Positions 22,701 to 33,200 of a stretch of 64,000 nt of DNA are shown here, one piece after another. Source of the stretch: Angomonas deanei (Eukaryota > Euglenozoa > Kinetoplastea > Trypanosomatida > Trypanosomatidae); contig LR877149.1 in assembly GCA_903995115.1 (NCBI GenBank), forward strand, positions 930,001 through 994,000, in the 5' to 3' direction. Numbering within the stretch: position 1 is the stretch's first letter; each line of letters starts with the position of its first letter. The notes under the pieces are model-generated. The model searched no databases. It saw nothing but the letters and a program-made list of their open reading frames with translations, and was not told where the DNA came from. Both the position numbers and the translations under genes were made by a program.

Positions 22701-25665
22701 TCAACCTCCTCCGCCGCCACCTCCTCTTCAAAGTACAGGGGCGACTGCTCAGGTCCATCAAACTGCAGCGCAACGGAGCGCCGGTGGACGACGTCCGTGG
22801 CGGGGGCTTCCATCCCAGTGCGGAGCGGTCTTCCCTCGTCCGGGGTGTTCGTCTGCAGGGCAACCGACTGCTTCCTCATGCGATCAATAGCGGCTTCAAC
22901 CTCCTCCGCCGGCACCACCTCCTCTTCAAAGTACAGGGGCGACTGCTCAGGTCCATCAAACTGCAGCGCAACGGAGCGCCGGTGGACGACGTCCGTGGCG
23001 GGGGCTTCCATCCCAGTGCGGAGCGGTCTTCCCTCGTCCGGGGTGTTCGTCTGCAGGGCAACCGACTGCTTCCTCATGCGGTCAATAGCGGCTTCAACCT
23101 CCTCCGCCGCCACCACCTCCTCTTCAAAGTACAGGGGCGACTGCTCAGGTCCATCAAACTGCAGCGCAACGGAGCGCCGGTGGACGACGTCCGTGGCGGG
23201 GGCTTCCGTCCCAGTGCGGAGCGGTCTTCCCTCGTCCGGGGTGTTCGTCTGCAGGGCAACCGACTGCTTCCTCATGCGGTCAATAGCGGCTTCAACCTCC
23301 TCCGCCGGCACCACCTCCTCTTCAAAGTACAGGGGCGACTGCTCAGGTCCATCAAACTGCAGCGCAACGGAGCGCCGGTGGACGACGTCCTTGGCGGCTG
23401 AAGAGTGGCCAGTTATCATTGTAGATTGTTTGCGGGGGGTGATAGAGTTTAGGGGCACATAGTTAACACGGTTCGAGGCTGCTACAGCGGCCTTTTCAGC
23501 CATTTCCAGTTCCTGTGCGTGGAGTGCGCCCGGTGTAGTGTGAAGTGAGGTTAGGTGTATAGATGCCTTTTTCGTGGACACGGGTCGCGCCCGTTTGGAG
23601 GTGTTGGAACGTTTGTTGCCCCTCTTTCGTGGAACCGCGATATTGTAGGCATATAAAGGGAGAGAGTCTTGCAGTTCACCGTCCTCAATCTTCTCTGGAT
23701 GCGGACGCGACTTGGGGGGGGGGGGGGGGGGGGGGGAAAAAAGAAAATGACCCGTGCTCACCGTCCTCAATCTTCTCTGGATGCGGACGCGACTTGGGGG
23801 CGGGGTGGCGCTGCGTGTCGAACGTGTAGAGTGACACCGACTGCTCACCGTCCTCAACCTTCTCCGGATGCGGACGCGACTTGGGGGCGGGGTGGCGCTG
23901 CGTGTCGAACGTGTAGAGTGACACCGACTGCTCACCGTCCTCAACCTTCTCCGGGTGCGGACGCGATTTGGGGGCGGGGTGGCGCTGCGTGTCGAACGTG
24001 TAGAGTGACACCGACTGCTCACCGTCCTCAACCTTCTCCGGATGCGGACGCGACTTGGGGGCGGGGTGGCGCTGCGTGTCGAACGTGTAGAGTGACACCG
24101 ACTGCTCACCGTCCTCAATCTTCTCTGGATGCGGACGCGACTTGGGGGCGGGGTGGCGCTGCGTGTCGAACGTGTAGAGTGACACCGACTGCTCACCGTC
24201 CTCAATCTTCTCTGGATGCGGACGCGACTTGGGGGCGGGGTGGCGCTGCGTGTCGAACGTGTAGAGTGACACCGACTGCTCACCGTCCTCAATCTTCTCT
24301 GGATGCGGACGCGACTTGGGGGCGGGGTGGCGCTGCGTGTCGAACGTGTAGAGTGACACCGACTGCTCACCGTCCTCAATCTTCTCTGGATGCGGACGCG
24401 ACTTGGGGGCGGGGTGGCGCTGCGTGTCGAACGTGTAGAGTGACACCGACTGCTCACCGTCCTCAATCTTCTCTGGATGCGGACGCGACTTGGGGGCGGG
24501 GTGGACGCTGCGTGTCGAACGTGTAGAGTGACACCGACTGCTCACCGTCCTCAATCTTCTCCCGTGTATTTGAGTCGAATCGATCAGGAGTGTTTCTCGG
24601 CTTGTAAAGCGAAGGAATCTGATCCAATTGGAATGGTCCATGTGGTGTAGGTCCGAGGCGCTCATCTTCCCAGCGGCTGGAAACAAACCATGAGGTATCC
24701 AGGCTGAGGTAGTTCATCTTTACGTTTGGCTTCGTGTGGTGTGTGGTGGAGTGCGACGGATGTCTAACGGCACCTGATTCTTGGAAGTCCTCGTAAAATG
24801 TGATAACGTCGTTGTCGGTATCTGGCGAGGAGGAGGCCAATGTTAAGAAATCGGAGTCCGCCACAGAAGGGGGCGGAAGTTCGCTACTCTCCGCCCGCTC
24901 GGGGTGGTGGAGTTTAGCGAGGATCAGGGGGTGTACAATTTGATCCAGCGACTCCCTTCGGTGGGTCGAGGCGGAGACGGAACTACTGTGGTTCCTTTGA
25001 GGTGGTAGGTCCTCCTCCCCCGATTCAGCCGCCCACAGGTCCATTACTTCCTTCATCGCCTCGGATATCACCGGCGCAAATCGTGCCTTTAATTCGGCGT
25101 GACCCTGCTTGTCTAGGCCCCGCTGCAGCCGTGTAAGAACCTTCACGGCGGTGGAGTAGTCTTTTGCAAACTTTGCGATAAAAAGTGCCCTTTCGATTTG
25201 GGGACGGATCTTGATATACCGTTTACCCCACAAGTTTGTTCGTTTATTTAGCTCACTCACGAGAAGTGCCGACGACGACTGATTCGCGTCGTTTCCTACG
25301 GTCGTACTGGTCTCATTGACATTGAAGGACACTCGCCGGGTTCCCTCCGCCGGTGCAAACGCGTCGCTCCTCCTACGGCTACCGCTACGGGATCTACAAA
25401 AGCCAATCTTGGGCAAGACCGTCTCCTCCTTCTCTGGCGGCGCACTCACCAATGATTCCCCTCTAAAGGGTGGGAGCGCGGGAGGGGAGGTAGTTGGGTT
25501 CCCTGTGATGGAAGGGAACACGAGAGCACTCTGTGCTCGTGGACGGATTGGAACAAACTCCGGTGAAACACTGCCGTACTTTGGCGTTTCTATACATCTT
25601 TTTTGCGGTTCACCATCCGTCACGTCTAAAATGGGGGGTACAATCTTTTTCGACTTCCCAGACAT
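4774..25665 (-). CDS. Giant tandem-repeat protein, about 6,950 codons, frame broken in the assembly
   Basis: I read this as a single gene. The N-terminal domain (25665 to about 24560, MSGKSKKIVPPILDVTDGEP) is Ser/Pro-rich with one helical stretch (NLWGKRYIKIRPQIERALF). Next come about ten 29-residue repeats, a basic linker (RKRGNKRSNTSKRARP), about 72 repeats of 66 residues and 16 of 65 residues. The C-terminal tail of about 350 residues (5870-4774) carries three diverged copies of a short motif (RRLKIEVFAHSP, RRLKIEVLAYSP, RGLGIEVLCYTP). The repeats are acidic, with about 13 acidic to 7 basic residues per 66. No signal peptide or membrane segment is seen. Frame changes occur near 24503 (extra base), at a C tract read from 23736, near 7195, and repeatedly between 9.0 and 12.1 kb. 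Differences between units are mostly third-position in this frame, supporting real coding. Its style recalls giant kinetoplastid cytoskeletal and flagellar repeat proteins, but I cannot match the repeat. Function is unknown. Confidence 0.75.
5880..8985 (-). repeat. Tandem array of sixteen 195-bp (65-aa) units
   Basis: The anchor gcttccgcatgcg, or its variant, recurs at 6051, 6246, 6441, 6636, 6831, 7026, 7222, 7417, 7612, 7807, 8002, 8197, 8392, 8587, 8782 and 8977, spaced 195 with one step of 196. On the coding strand each unit contains HRRSVALQFDGDDEPFSLYQ and RMRKQSVALQANTPDDYKEL. Units differ at few sites (TPDD or TSDD, EEVVPEE or EEMVPEE). The unit at 6831 is the most diverged (SRTRKRSIALQ). 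The array lies at the C-terminal side of the giant protein, and its last partial unit grades into the tail (NRMRKMPVLSL). Confidence 0.95.
8985..23395 (-). repeat. Tandem array of about 72 units of 198 bp (66 aa)
   Basis: The anchor ttcctcatgcg occurs 72 times between 9181 and 23268. From 12183 to 22677 the spacing is exactly 198 for 53 consecutive units. One unit near 22713 lacks three bases, keeping frame. Each unit encodes HRRSVALQFDGPEQSPLYF, a Glu-rich stretch, then RMRKQSVALQTNTPDEGRPL. It is itself a duplicated half-unit: SVALQFDGPEQSPL aligns with SVALQTNTPDEGRPL. Variation is confined to a handful of sites, mostly silent on the minus strand (GAC/GAT, CCC/CCT, GCC/GCT), with a few replacements (Ala/Thr, Val/Ala, Glu/Gly, Glu/Lys). 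This is expected for an array homogenised by unequal exchange. Confidence 0.95.
8990..12190 (-). other. Zone of non-modular repeat lengths at the junction of the two arrays
   Basis: Unit lengths from 8977 to 12183 are 204, 204, 203, 199, 203, 199, 201, 202, 200, 199, 199, 200, 198, 198, 198 and 199, never below 198, then constant 198. The surplus bases sit at the positions where the 195-bp and 198-bp families differ, and they look like both versions written one after the other. The open frame is broken many times here and nowhere else in the 198-bp array. I interpret this mainly as consensus chimerism. Confidence 0.7.
23660..24557 (-). repeat. Tandem array of about ten 87-bp (29-aa) units
   Basis: The anchor ctcaccgtcctcaa recurs about every 87 bases from 24541 down to about 23670 (for example 24453, 24366, 24279). 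On the coding strand the unit reads KIEDGEQSVSLYTFDTQR followed by HPAPKSRPHPE. One step is 88 because of an extra base at about 24503, which changes the frame. The terminal unit near 23713-23743 is replaced by a C/T tract. The last unit passes into the linker as KIEDGELQDSLPLYAYN. Confidence 0.93.
23714..23736. repeat. G23 homopolymer (C23 in the coding strand)
   Basis: Twenty-three consecutive G bases are followed by A6 on the plus strand. In the coding sense this is a C23 tract giving a run of prolines. As written, the tract adds one base relative to the frame of the 66-residue array, so either its true length is different or length variation switches the frame of everything downstream. 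Confidence 0.9.
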
Positions 25666-25990
25666 TGGTCAATCGGCTCTTCTTTCAAAACAACTAAATT
25701 TCAATCTTAGAATTCGTTATTGATAACGATAAATATATAAAACAAAAAGAAAAAACTCTAGGAAAATAACACAAACAAAAAAAAAGGGTATTTTAAACGG
25801 TTTTGGAAAAAACCCTACATACGAGAAAAGAATGGAGAGAAAAAAAAAAGAGTATTAGGCGAATACACGAGCACGTCAAGCGTTTCGTTTAGTGTAGGTG
25901 AACAGTTTCATTTCAGTGAATGTGTTTTTAGGAAAATATTATATACATGTGTACAACAGCGCTTACACGGCATTGTGCGGGATGGGTGCG
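25666..25990. other. AT-rich intergenic region (325 bp)
   Basis: The region holds the 5' leader of the giant gene and the 3' untranslated region of the p28 gene. On the minus strand long T-rich tracts around 25770-25850 precede AG dinucleotides and could serve as splice-leader acceptors. I see no RNA gene and no coding frame beginning with ATG that is plausible. Confidence 0.55.
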
Positions 25991-27022
25991 TTACGCTGCG
26001 CTGGTAGCCGCTTCCAAGTTGGAAAGCCGCTTAATCTCATTAATAATCTGCTGATTGGCCTTTTTGATATACACCACCTCTTCCTCCCGAAGACTCAAGT
26101 TGGCCTCCTTTTGCTCCTCGAACCGCTTCTGTAAACCGCTATACTTGGCACGAAGCTCGTTCACCCTATTTTCTATCCGCCTCACCTCACTCTCTAGCTC
26201 GGACCGCTCCGTAAACAAGTGACGGCGCAGATCCCTCTCCGTGCTCTTTCTCACCGCATACTGACTCGCATTCTCCGCGAGAACGTCGTAGGTGATGGTG
26301 TTCTGGGCCATTTGCTGCAGAAGATCATTCAGTAGTAATCCCCTCTCCGGGCACAACACCGATACCTGTCGCATCACCTCCCGCATACCATCGTTGAAGA
26401 TGGCCTCTCTCGTAGGGCACAGCACCCCTCTGGGTCTGGCGTGCTCGTCGGCGCAGCGTTTCTGCAGGTGTTGGAACAGTTGCACTACGTTCACCCTCGA
26501 CACATGATCTAGCGCCGCCACCTTGACCCACGTCGCATCCCCTTCCTCCGTCGGCTCGCCGCGGTCGGCGTAGAGGTCGGTGGGGGCAAATATTTGAGCC
26601 AGTGCCTTCTCCGCTGTCAGCTGGTAGGAGCCAATCGCACTCTGATTGGGGACGGGCGCGATTTTAGTCGTGGACATTCCCCCGAGTGTAGCCGCGCTGG
26701 GTGGTGCCGCGTGAACGGCGGTGGTCGTGCGCAGCTGAGAGGAAATGGGATCCAGGCGGACCGGCTTCCGCTTCGAGTGACTGGAGGAGGCGACAGCGGC
26801 TGCCGCGGCGGCCAGGACATTCTTCTGGGTGGAGAGGTTGGCGGTGGTGGCGGTGGTGGCGTCGTTACCCGCTGACGTTTTCGCTGCGATGTCACCGTCG
26901 GTGGTGTCGTCTCTAAACCGGGTCGCCCCGCCCATTTCTAGTGCATGCTGCAGCTCATCAATGACACGGTACAGCACCGTTCCATATGTGTTGTAGATAT
27001 TCTCACCAGCGGGGACAGACAT
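25991..27022 (-). CDS. DNALI1: Axonemal dynein light chain p28 (DNALI1 / IDA4 family)
   Basis: The protein binds single-headed inner-arm dynein heavy chains together with actin or centrin and is needed for their assembly on the axoneme. Diagnostic parts: an N-terminal segment ending in KIAPVPNQSAIGSYQLTAEK, the conserved core CPTREAIFNDGMREVMRQVS followed by VLCPERGLLLNDLL, then a long C-terminal coiled coil (about residues 245-335, RRIENRVNELRAKYSGLQKR). I chose ATG 27022 (MSVPAGENIYN), because an open stretch further upstream has only non-ATG starts and runs through a putative splice site. At 343 residues it is longer than typical p28 (about 250). The extra length is an Ala/Thr/Ser-rich low-complexity insert at about residues 45-100. 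It lies in the same cluster as an inner-arm heavy chain. Confidence 0.9.
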   Translation of the reverse strand: MSVPAGENIYNTYGTVLYRVIDELQHALEMGGATRFRDDTTDGDIAAKTSAGNDATTATTANLSTQKNVLAAAAAAVASSSHSKRKPVRLDPISSQLRTTTAVHAAPPSAATLGGMSTTKIAPVPNQSAIGSYQLTAEKALAQIFAPTDLYADRGEPTEEGDATWVKVAALDHVSRVNVVQLFQHLQKRCADEHARPRGVLCPTREAIFNDGMREVMRQVSVLCPERGLLLNDLLQQMAQNTITYDVLAENASQYAVRKSTERDLRRHLFTERSELESEVRRIENRVNELRAKYSGLQKRFEEQKEANLSLREEEVVYIKKANQQIINEIKRLSNLEAATSAA

Positions 27023-27045
27023 GCTAATGTGGTAGAAATACAAAT

Positions 27046-27062
27046 CTAATAAAAGAAACAAT
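27046..27062 (-). promoter_or_regulatory. Splice-leader acceptor candidate of the p28 gene
   Basis: On the minus strand a T-rich tract (27062-27048) ends with AG at 27047-27046, which gives a leader of about 23 bases before ATG 27022. A second AG lies directly next to the start at 27025-27024. The rest of the gap to 27210 is AT-rich without a visible feature. Confidence 0.5.
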
Positions 27063-27210
27063 ACACTTTTTTGGATGGACAGAAAACGATGGGAGAAATG
27101 AAGACGGGTGTAGCTGTTTTTTTGTTGATGTCGTTAGGTTTAGGAAAAATCGTGATTATCACTAAGAACAGAAGAATAGAACGCAACTGAAATGGATAGG
27201 GGTATTCCCC

Positions 27211-30200
27211 TTAAAATGAGAGTTGGGCGCCTTGTATGGCCCGCTTATTGTAAACTTCCAGTGCCCCTCGCGCCTCCTTGTTGTATTTTTGAACTCGGAA
27301 CGCTTCTCTTAATACTTCATTTTGCTTGCCACACCACTCGCGTTTCTCTTTTAACGACAGATTCGTGGGCACAGTGGCGTTGATGATGGCAAAATAGTCC
27401 TCTTCCACTTCCACCGCGTCCTTCAGGTCCGTTTCTGTGCAAAGAGCGGGAGACTGAGCCTCCCCGCCATTATGGTATTCCTCATCGTACTTGCCTTGCA
27501 GAGTGAGGGCCGCTTCGTTTGCTAAGGGGAGTGTACCCTGGAGCTCCGACATTGTTTCGGCTACCGGTGCGAAAGGAGTCTTATTTACTAGAGACGGCAG
27601 CATGGAGGGCGCTTTTTGAAATTCATTCAATGGCAGCTGTACGTCTCCTTCTCCATTGGTTAACAGCCAATCCATCTCCGCTATCGGATCTGTCTGGACG
27701 AAGGAATGCGCCTCCCCCAGCTGAATCGGGGCCAGAAAAGAAAATCCGTCTTCCGGCTTCTCCTCTGGTGCATTGTATAACTGCGTTGAGTTGGGCGCCA
27801 CCTCGCTCAGCAGGGCATTAAAGTCCGTACGGTAATGCTTGCTCAAGCACCCTTCTTCCACTGGTCGTTTTTTCTTGACAGCCGTCGGCGGTGGATTCAC
27901 CGTTTGCAGATCCGATTCGATCGCGTCAAAATTGACATCTGTGAGCCAATCGCCAAAATTCTTGGACCGCCACGACCAACCGTTCTGGTACTGACCCCTT
28001 GGTCCCCCTTGCTCCTTCAACTCTGGAGCAAGGGACGCCTCTTGTCCATGGTCTGGACCTATCGTCGTCGGTGGCGCGGCGGCCATGCAATGTTGGACTG
28101 CCAATCGTGCTAATTCGAGTGGGGTGCTCTCATTGGCGTTTCTCTTCTCGCGCAACTCACTGATCTCCTTCGGGACGGCGTCAAAGTTCGTTTCAAGACA
28201 CAATTGATAAACATTTCCCAAAGCGTCCCCGACCACCCAGAAGAAATTCGGCGCACGGGGAGGCTGGGTATCCAACCCGCTTCCATCACGGCAGTTCACC
28301 GTCGTAATGGCACTCAGCGACGAGGAGCCGTAGTAGACGGCCAACTCCTTGAAGTACACGTGTTCCCCTTCCTTTTGCTGCACCAGCAGGTGTGTCGACC
28401 CATCGTCGCAGCCGACGAACAGATACATGGCCGAGTCGTCGGTGTCACACTCTTGTGGAAACGAGACGTCAAGGCACTGTACGAGGAGTCTCTCTGACAG
28501 CGGAATACTCTCCCCGCCTCCTACACTGCCATCGACTCGCTCATTCAGACTATTCTTCAAGAGACACAGACGACTGTGCACCGTCGCCCTCACGTACTTC
28601 TGCGCCGCCACAACGCCGCTCTCTGCAACCATACAAAGGGACTCGGCGTTATACAGCAAATGAAGGTTGAAGATGTTGCCCTCGCTTGTGGCCACACTAA
28701 ACCGTAGCTGAGGCGTGCTCTCGTCACGGTGGCAGTTGCTCACCGCCACGAAAACCTCCTCCTCCGCCAACTGCAACTCTGTTGCAAAGGGTTCGTCGTT
28801 CATTATGTTGAACCTCCTCTTGTGCACCGTCAGTGTGGCGGCGTAGCTGTCCGTGTGGGAGATGAGAAATAGACTCCGTCGACCCACCCCAATACTGAAC
28901 TGACTGGCGATGGGCTGGATCCCCTCCGAGCGCTTCTCGTCAGATGCCCTACCAGGAGGAGACTTCTTGTACCGCGCAAAAAGAGGAAATGAGTCAATCA
29001 GCTCTTCCCCAAAACGGAACGCGCGCATGTGTTTACTGAGAGGCTGTACCTCTGCCTTCGAGCCGAGCCAACTGACCAAGCTTCGCGTAACAGGTAGCAC
29101 GTACTTTTGCTCGTCCTCCTCATAATCCTCCTCTTCACGAACTCCTTGAAATCCAGCGTCGGCCAGCATTTTCTCTCGGAATGTATGTGAAATAGAGTCG
29201 TCAAAAATGTAAAAGGACGCGATTTCTCCGTTGAAGGTCATACTCGTAATATAGGCATATTTGCTCCGATTTTTGGAAGGTTCCTCACGTAGGAGGGCAT
29301 CAGTGGTGGGAGTCGGTTCCGTCTGGAGCGGACCGTCATTCACATCAATGGCAATGATCGGGTACGGGCAGTAACGAGAGACACTGACCTTGTGTAACAA
29401 CCGACCTGAGCGCAAACTAAAATCGGGGGAAGAGGACCACACGTAAAGATTACCGTGCACGGTTCCCACAATGATGCGAGTGTCGTACAGCGCTGTCGTG
29501 ACCATACTGATACGATGTCCGTCATGCTGTAACAAGAAGGACGGAACAAAAGCCGTGTCACTCTCACAGGGGTTCGCCTTTCGTGACGACGGCTGCTCCA
29601 AGTTTTGTTTGAAAACATACGCCGTTCCGTCTGCCGCTGCGGACACAAAATAATCCCCCGCAGAAGAGACCGCCAGCGCGGTGACGACGAGGCCGTGCGC
29701 GCTCAGCAGTTTCTTCTTTTCCTTTCGAACAGTCGACCACATTTGCACGGAGCAGTCCTCCCCCGCGGAGATCAGCACGTCCTCCCTGGCGGGGTCGAAC
29801 TGCAGGGCGGTAATGGCGCCCTTGTGCCCGTTGAAGATGGAAGCCACCGTCCCTGCCACACCAGCAAAAGAGAGGTGGAGGGAACCCTGTTCGTCCGCCG
29901 TCGCCATCCACCGCCCATCCAACGAGAAGGCCATGGCGGTCATCGGGTGATTGTGGGAGTGCTCAATGTGCAGACTTTGGCTGCGGGCGGCGTGGTCAAA
30001 GAGGTAAATATCCCCATCGAAGCAGGCCACCGCACAGAGAATCATCATGGACGGGACGAACTGCACCGAGCGTATTGCGCAGTTCAGCTGGAAGGACTGC
30101 ACCTCGTAGGGGGACGACGCTTGCGGTGGGTTCGCACTCCGCGGCACTCGCTTTCCGTTTTCATCCACCTCCTCCACCTGAATATTCTCCGCCTTTATGA

Positions 30201-33200
30201 TGGAGAGGTTGAGCAGGCATAGCTTGCCGCCCCAGCACCCAGTGGCACACACTTCCCCAGACGAGTGGAAGCAGACCGCTGACACGGGCGCACTGTGGTG
30301 CCGTTCCACCCTAAAAGGCGTCAAAGAACTGCGTTTACCGCTGGTCCGCAGTGTGCTGAACTTGTTGAGTGTCTTGGTTGAAATCCCTTCCTTGAGGATC
30401 ACCCTTCCCCCGTGCAAGGACTGCGCGTGGGACAGGAGAGAACCGGACAAGGAGGAGGACAGTCCGAGTAGGTCCCAGAACATGCAATACGTGTCTTGAC
30501 CTCCGGTGAGCAGGAGCGGCTCCGTGGGGTGGCAGCTCAGCGATGTGACAGGTCGGAGGTGAGAGGCGCCGACTTGGGCCAGTGTATTGTCATCCAAGCT
30601 CCACACATACACGAGCGAACTGTCGCAAGCAGACACCAAAAATGTTACTCCGTTGACTCACAAACGTGACCGCCGTGACCACTCCTACGTGCTTGAGGGT
30701 AGCGGTAATCATCTCGGGGGTGTGTAGGGCGCTAATCCGCACCGCAAAATCCTTGCAACCCATCGCCATCTTGTCCCCTTCTTCACTCACTGCCATGCAC
30801 GTAATCTCGTATTGAGACGGTTTGTACACGGACAGTCTGGAGTCCCCACCGTGTTGCTCCCCGTTCACCCATCGCACCCACAGCATGTGTGGGGAGAGCG
30901 TCGCCGACGATGACTCTTTCTTTGGCTCACTCGGCTTCGTCTCCTGTAGTTGGCGAATCTGCTTCTCGCTGTATGTGCTGATAGGGAGGGCCTCGCGAGA
31001 GGAGTTGAGGACGCACTGAAAGAGCAAGTCCGGTCTCCGCGAGAGAATATGGTAGTTGTTTTGAAGGAACATCAAGACCAACTCCACCTTCTGCGCAATC
31101 CGTTCACTAGACGTCCCCTGGATGTACGACAGAATGCTAATAAGCCTCTGGAACACCTTTGGCAACTTGATAGCATTCTCAATAAACGGGAAATACGTGA
31201 TGAGGACCACCGCGACGTCCCCCCGCCCACTGAGCGCCGCGCTCTGCAGAATACTCACCAGCTCATAAGGAGTGTAGCGGGAAGGGACAAAGAGGCACGG
31301 CACCGTGGGGTCCACAGAGCTCTCTTCAATCGATTGCATGATCTTTCTCAGCATGCCCTTATTGCCGGTATTGTTCCTTGGAAGTGGCTGAAACAGCAGT
31401 TCGGCGGTCAGGAGGCTCTCAAATGCCTTTGTTTTATCGGACGGAAAGGGAAAATACACACTGGCAATGATGGTCTCCAGAAATGAGCCAGTGAGGGACA
31501 ACCGCCCGTGGTGCACATCGATACAAATACCGGTCAGTAACGCCACGAGGCGAGTGGCAACTGCAACATTCGACACAAGACGGTACAGATTGTACTCCAT
31601 AATCCCACCGAGCGGTTGACGCATATAAAGTGTCGTCAGCACCGCCTGGCATGTGGCCTTGTCGAAACGCTTTTCGAGCTCCGAAAAGAGAAACTTGTAA
31701 AGTCGCACCGTCGTCCCTGGTAGGTAACGAATGTCATCTCTCAAGGTATCAAACGAGCTGAACAGGCGGAGGTACGCGAGAGCGGAGGTGAGATAGCTCG
31801 GGTGCGCCGCATCCTGCTTTCGCAGCAAATCTTTCAGTTCATTGAGGTTGAACGTCTCTTGGAGCTTTTTACCGTAGGAGGCCAAATGATAGCGCACCAG
31901 CTGGGCCCTCTCACTGAACGTGAGCAATGGTAGGGATAGCTGTACCATGGGCGGCACTCTGGCTTGGAGCGCGTGCAAAAAGGGGGAATTGGGGGTCAAC
32001 GACAGCACAAAGCGAACATACGGGTCCACTCCAGGAAACACAAGCGAGCCCAAGTGACTCAGGATTTCACCGCTCTCGGGTGACTTTTCAAGTCCGTCGA
32101 GCAACACAATCACGTTGGTCGTCCCACGTCGTTTGATGGCTCTGTAGATGGACGGCAGCAGTAAGATAATGGCATCCACCGAGTCACTCTCCTGCACCCT
32201 AAACTCATCCTGGATGCCAGTGACGTGAAGGAGGGAAAGCGCCAAGAACAGTGCCAGACCGCGAACGCTGCCGTCTGTGGCTTGAGCGGAATAAAAGATG
32301 ACCTTCGTACTCTCGTCGCTGAGCTGGAAAAAGTGTCGCGCCAGGGCGGCCAGCGCTGACGATGTTCCATCGCCGTCTTCACCAATGAGGCCCAAAATGT
32401 GGCTCGACGAGCCACTCACCGCCACATTGTCGCTCGTCAACAAATTCTGGTCCGCCCTGCTCGCCCGCCACTTTTCGCTTTTTCCTCCGTTGGGGTTGGC
32501 CCTGGTGTTGGTGTTTTTCCTCTCCTTTTCCACTCGCGTAGTCGTCTCTACCTCCTCTCCCTTCACCACACCAGTGAGCGCAAAGGCCGCCAAGTCGTCC
32601 ACGATGCCGGACGGCCGCACATACACTTTGCACAAATCCTCTACGTAATTGCGCATGTCTTTGGCTGTTGAAATGAAAAACTGTTCGTTTGGTGTCACAT
32701 CATGGCTTTTTCCCGGCTGGTGGGCGGCCGATTCGACCAAGTTCTCCGGAGGCGGATGCACGGGAACACCGCAGACATTCGCCACCACCTCCCGCAGTGC
32801 GTGATAAGCCTTGTTCGCAAAGTCCGACATATCGAGGGGGACGTCATTAGACGTGAGTTTCTTCTTTTGATCCCAGGAAGGGAGGCTGTTCGTCATGTAA
32901 AACCGAGGCAAGAGAATATCCGACTCTGCTCGTAGGTCGTACGTCTCTCCCTCTCGTCGTATCTGTCGGAGCATCTCCGCCTCCATGTTGTATTCATTGT
33001 TCTTCTCCATCACCGCCGTTTCGGACACTTTGTTGTCGGCAAACGTCGCCGTGTATGGGATCACCGTTATCCCCTCGCTCTCAATGTACCGACGCAGCTT
33101 CGCCAACCGCTCCTTCGCGAATGGGGAATCGTAGTCGTACACCTCCTTCGCTGCCTTGTCGGGTAGCGACTTTTCGAGCGTCTCTGCGTCCCTTGAGAAA

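Noticed and set aside
5880-23395. CRISPR array or satellite DNA
   Set aside because: Units are 195-198 bp, directly adjacent without spacers, and keep a coding frame with silent variation. This is a coding minisatellite.
23758-24466. Arg-rich reading of the 87-bp repeats in another minus-strand phase (RLRTVSSRCHSTRSTRSATP)
   Set aside because: It is continuous with the 66-residue array only because of the frame changes at 24503 and the C23 tract. The phase giving KIEDGEQSVSLYTFDTQ links better to the N-terminal domain and shares the core motif.
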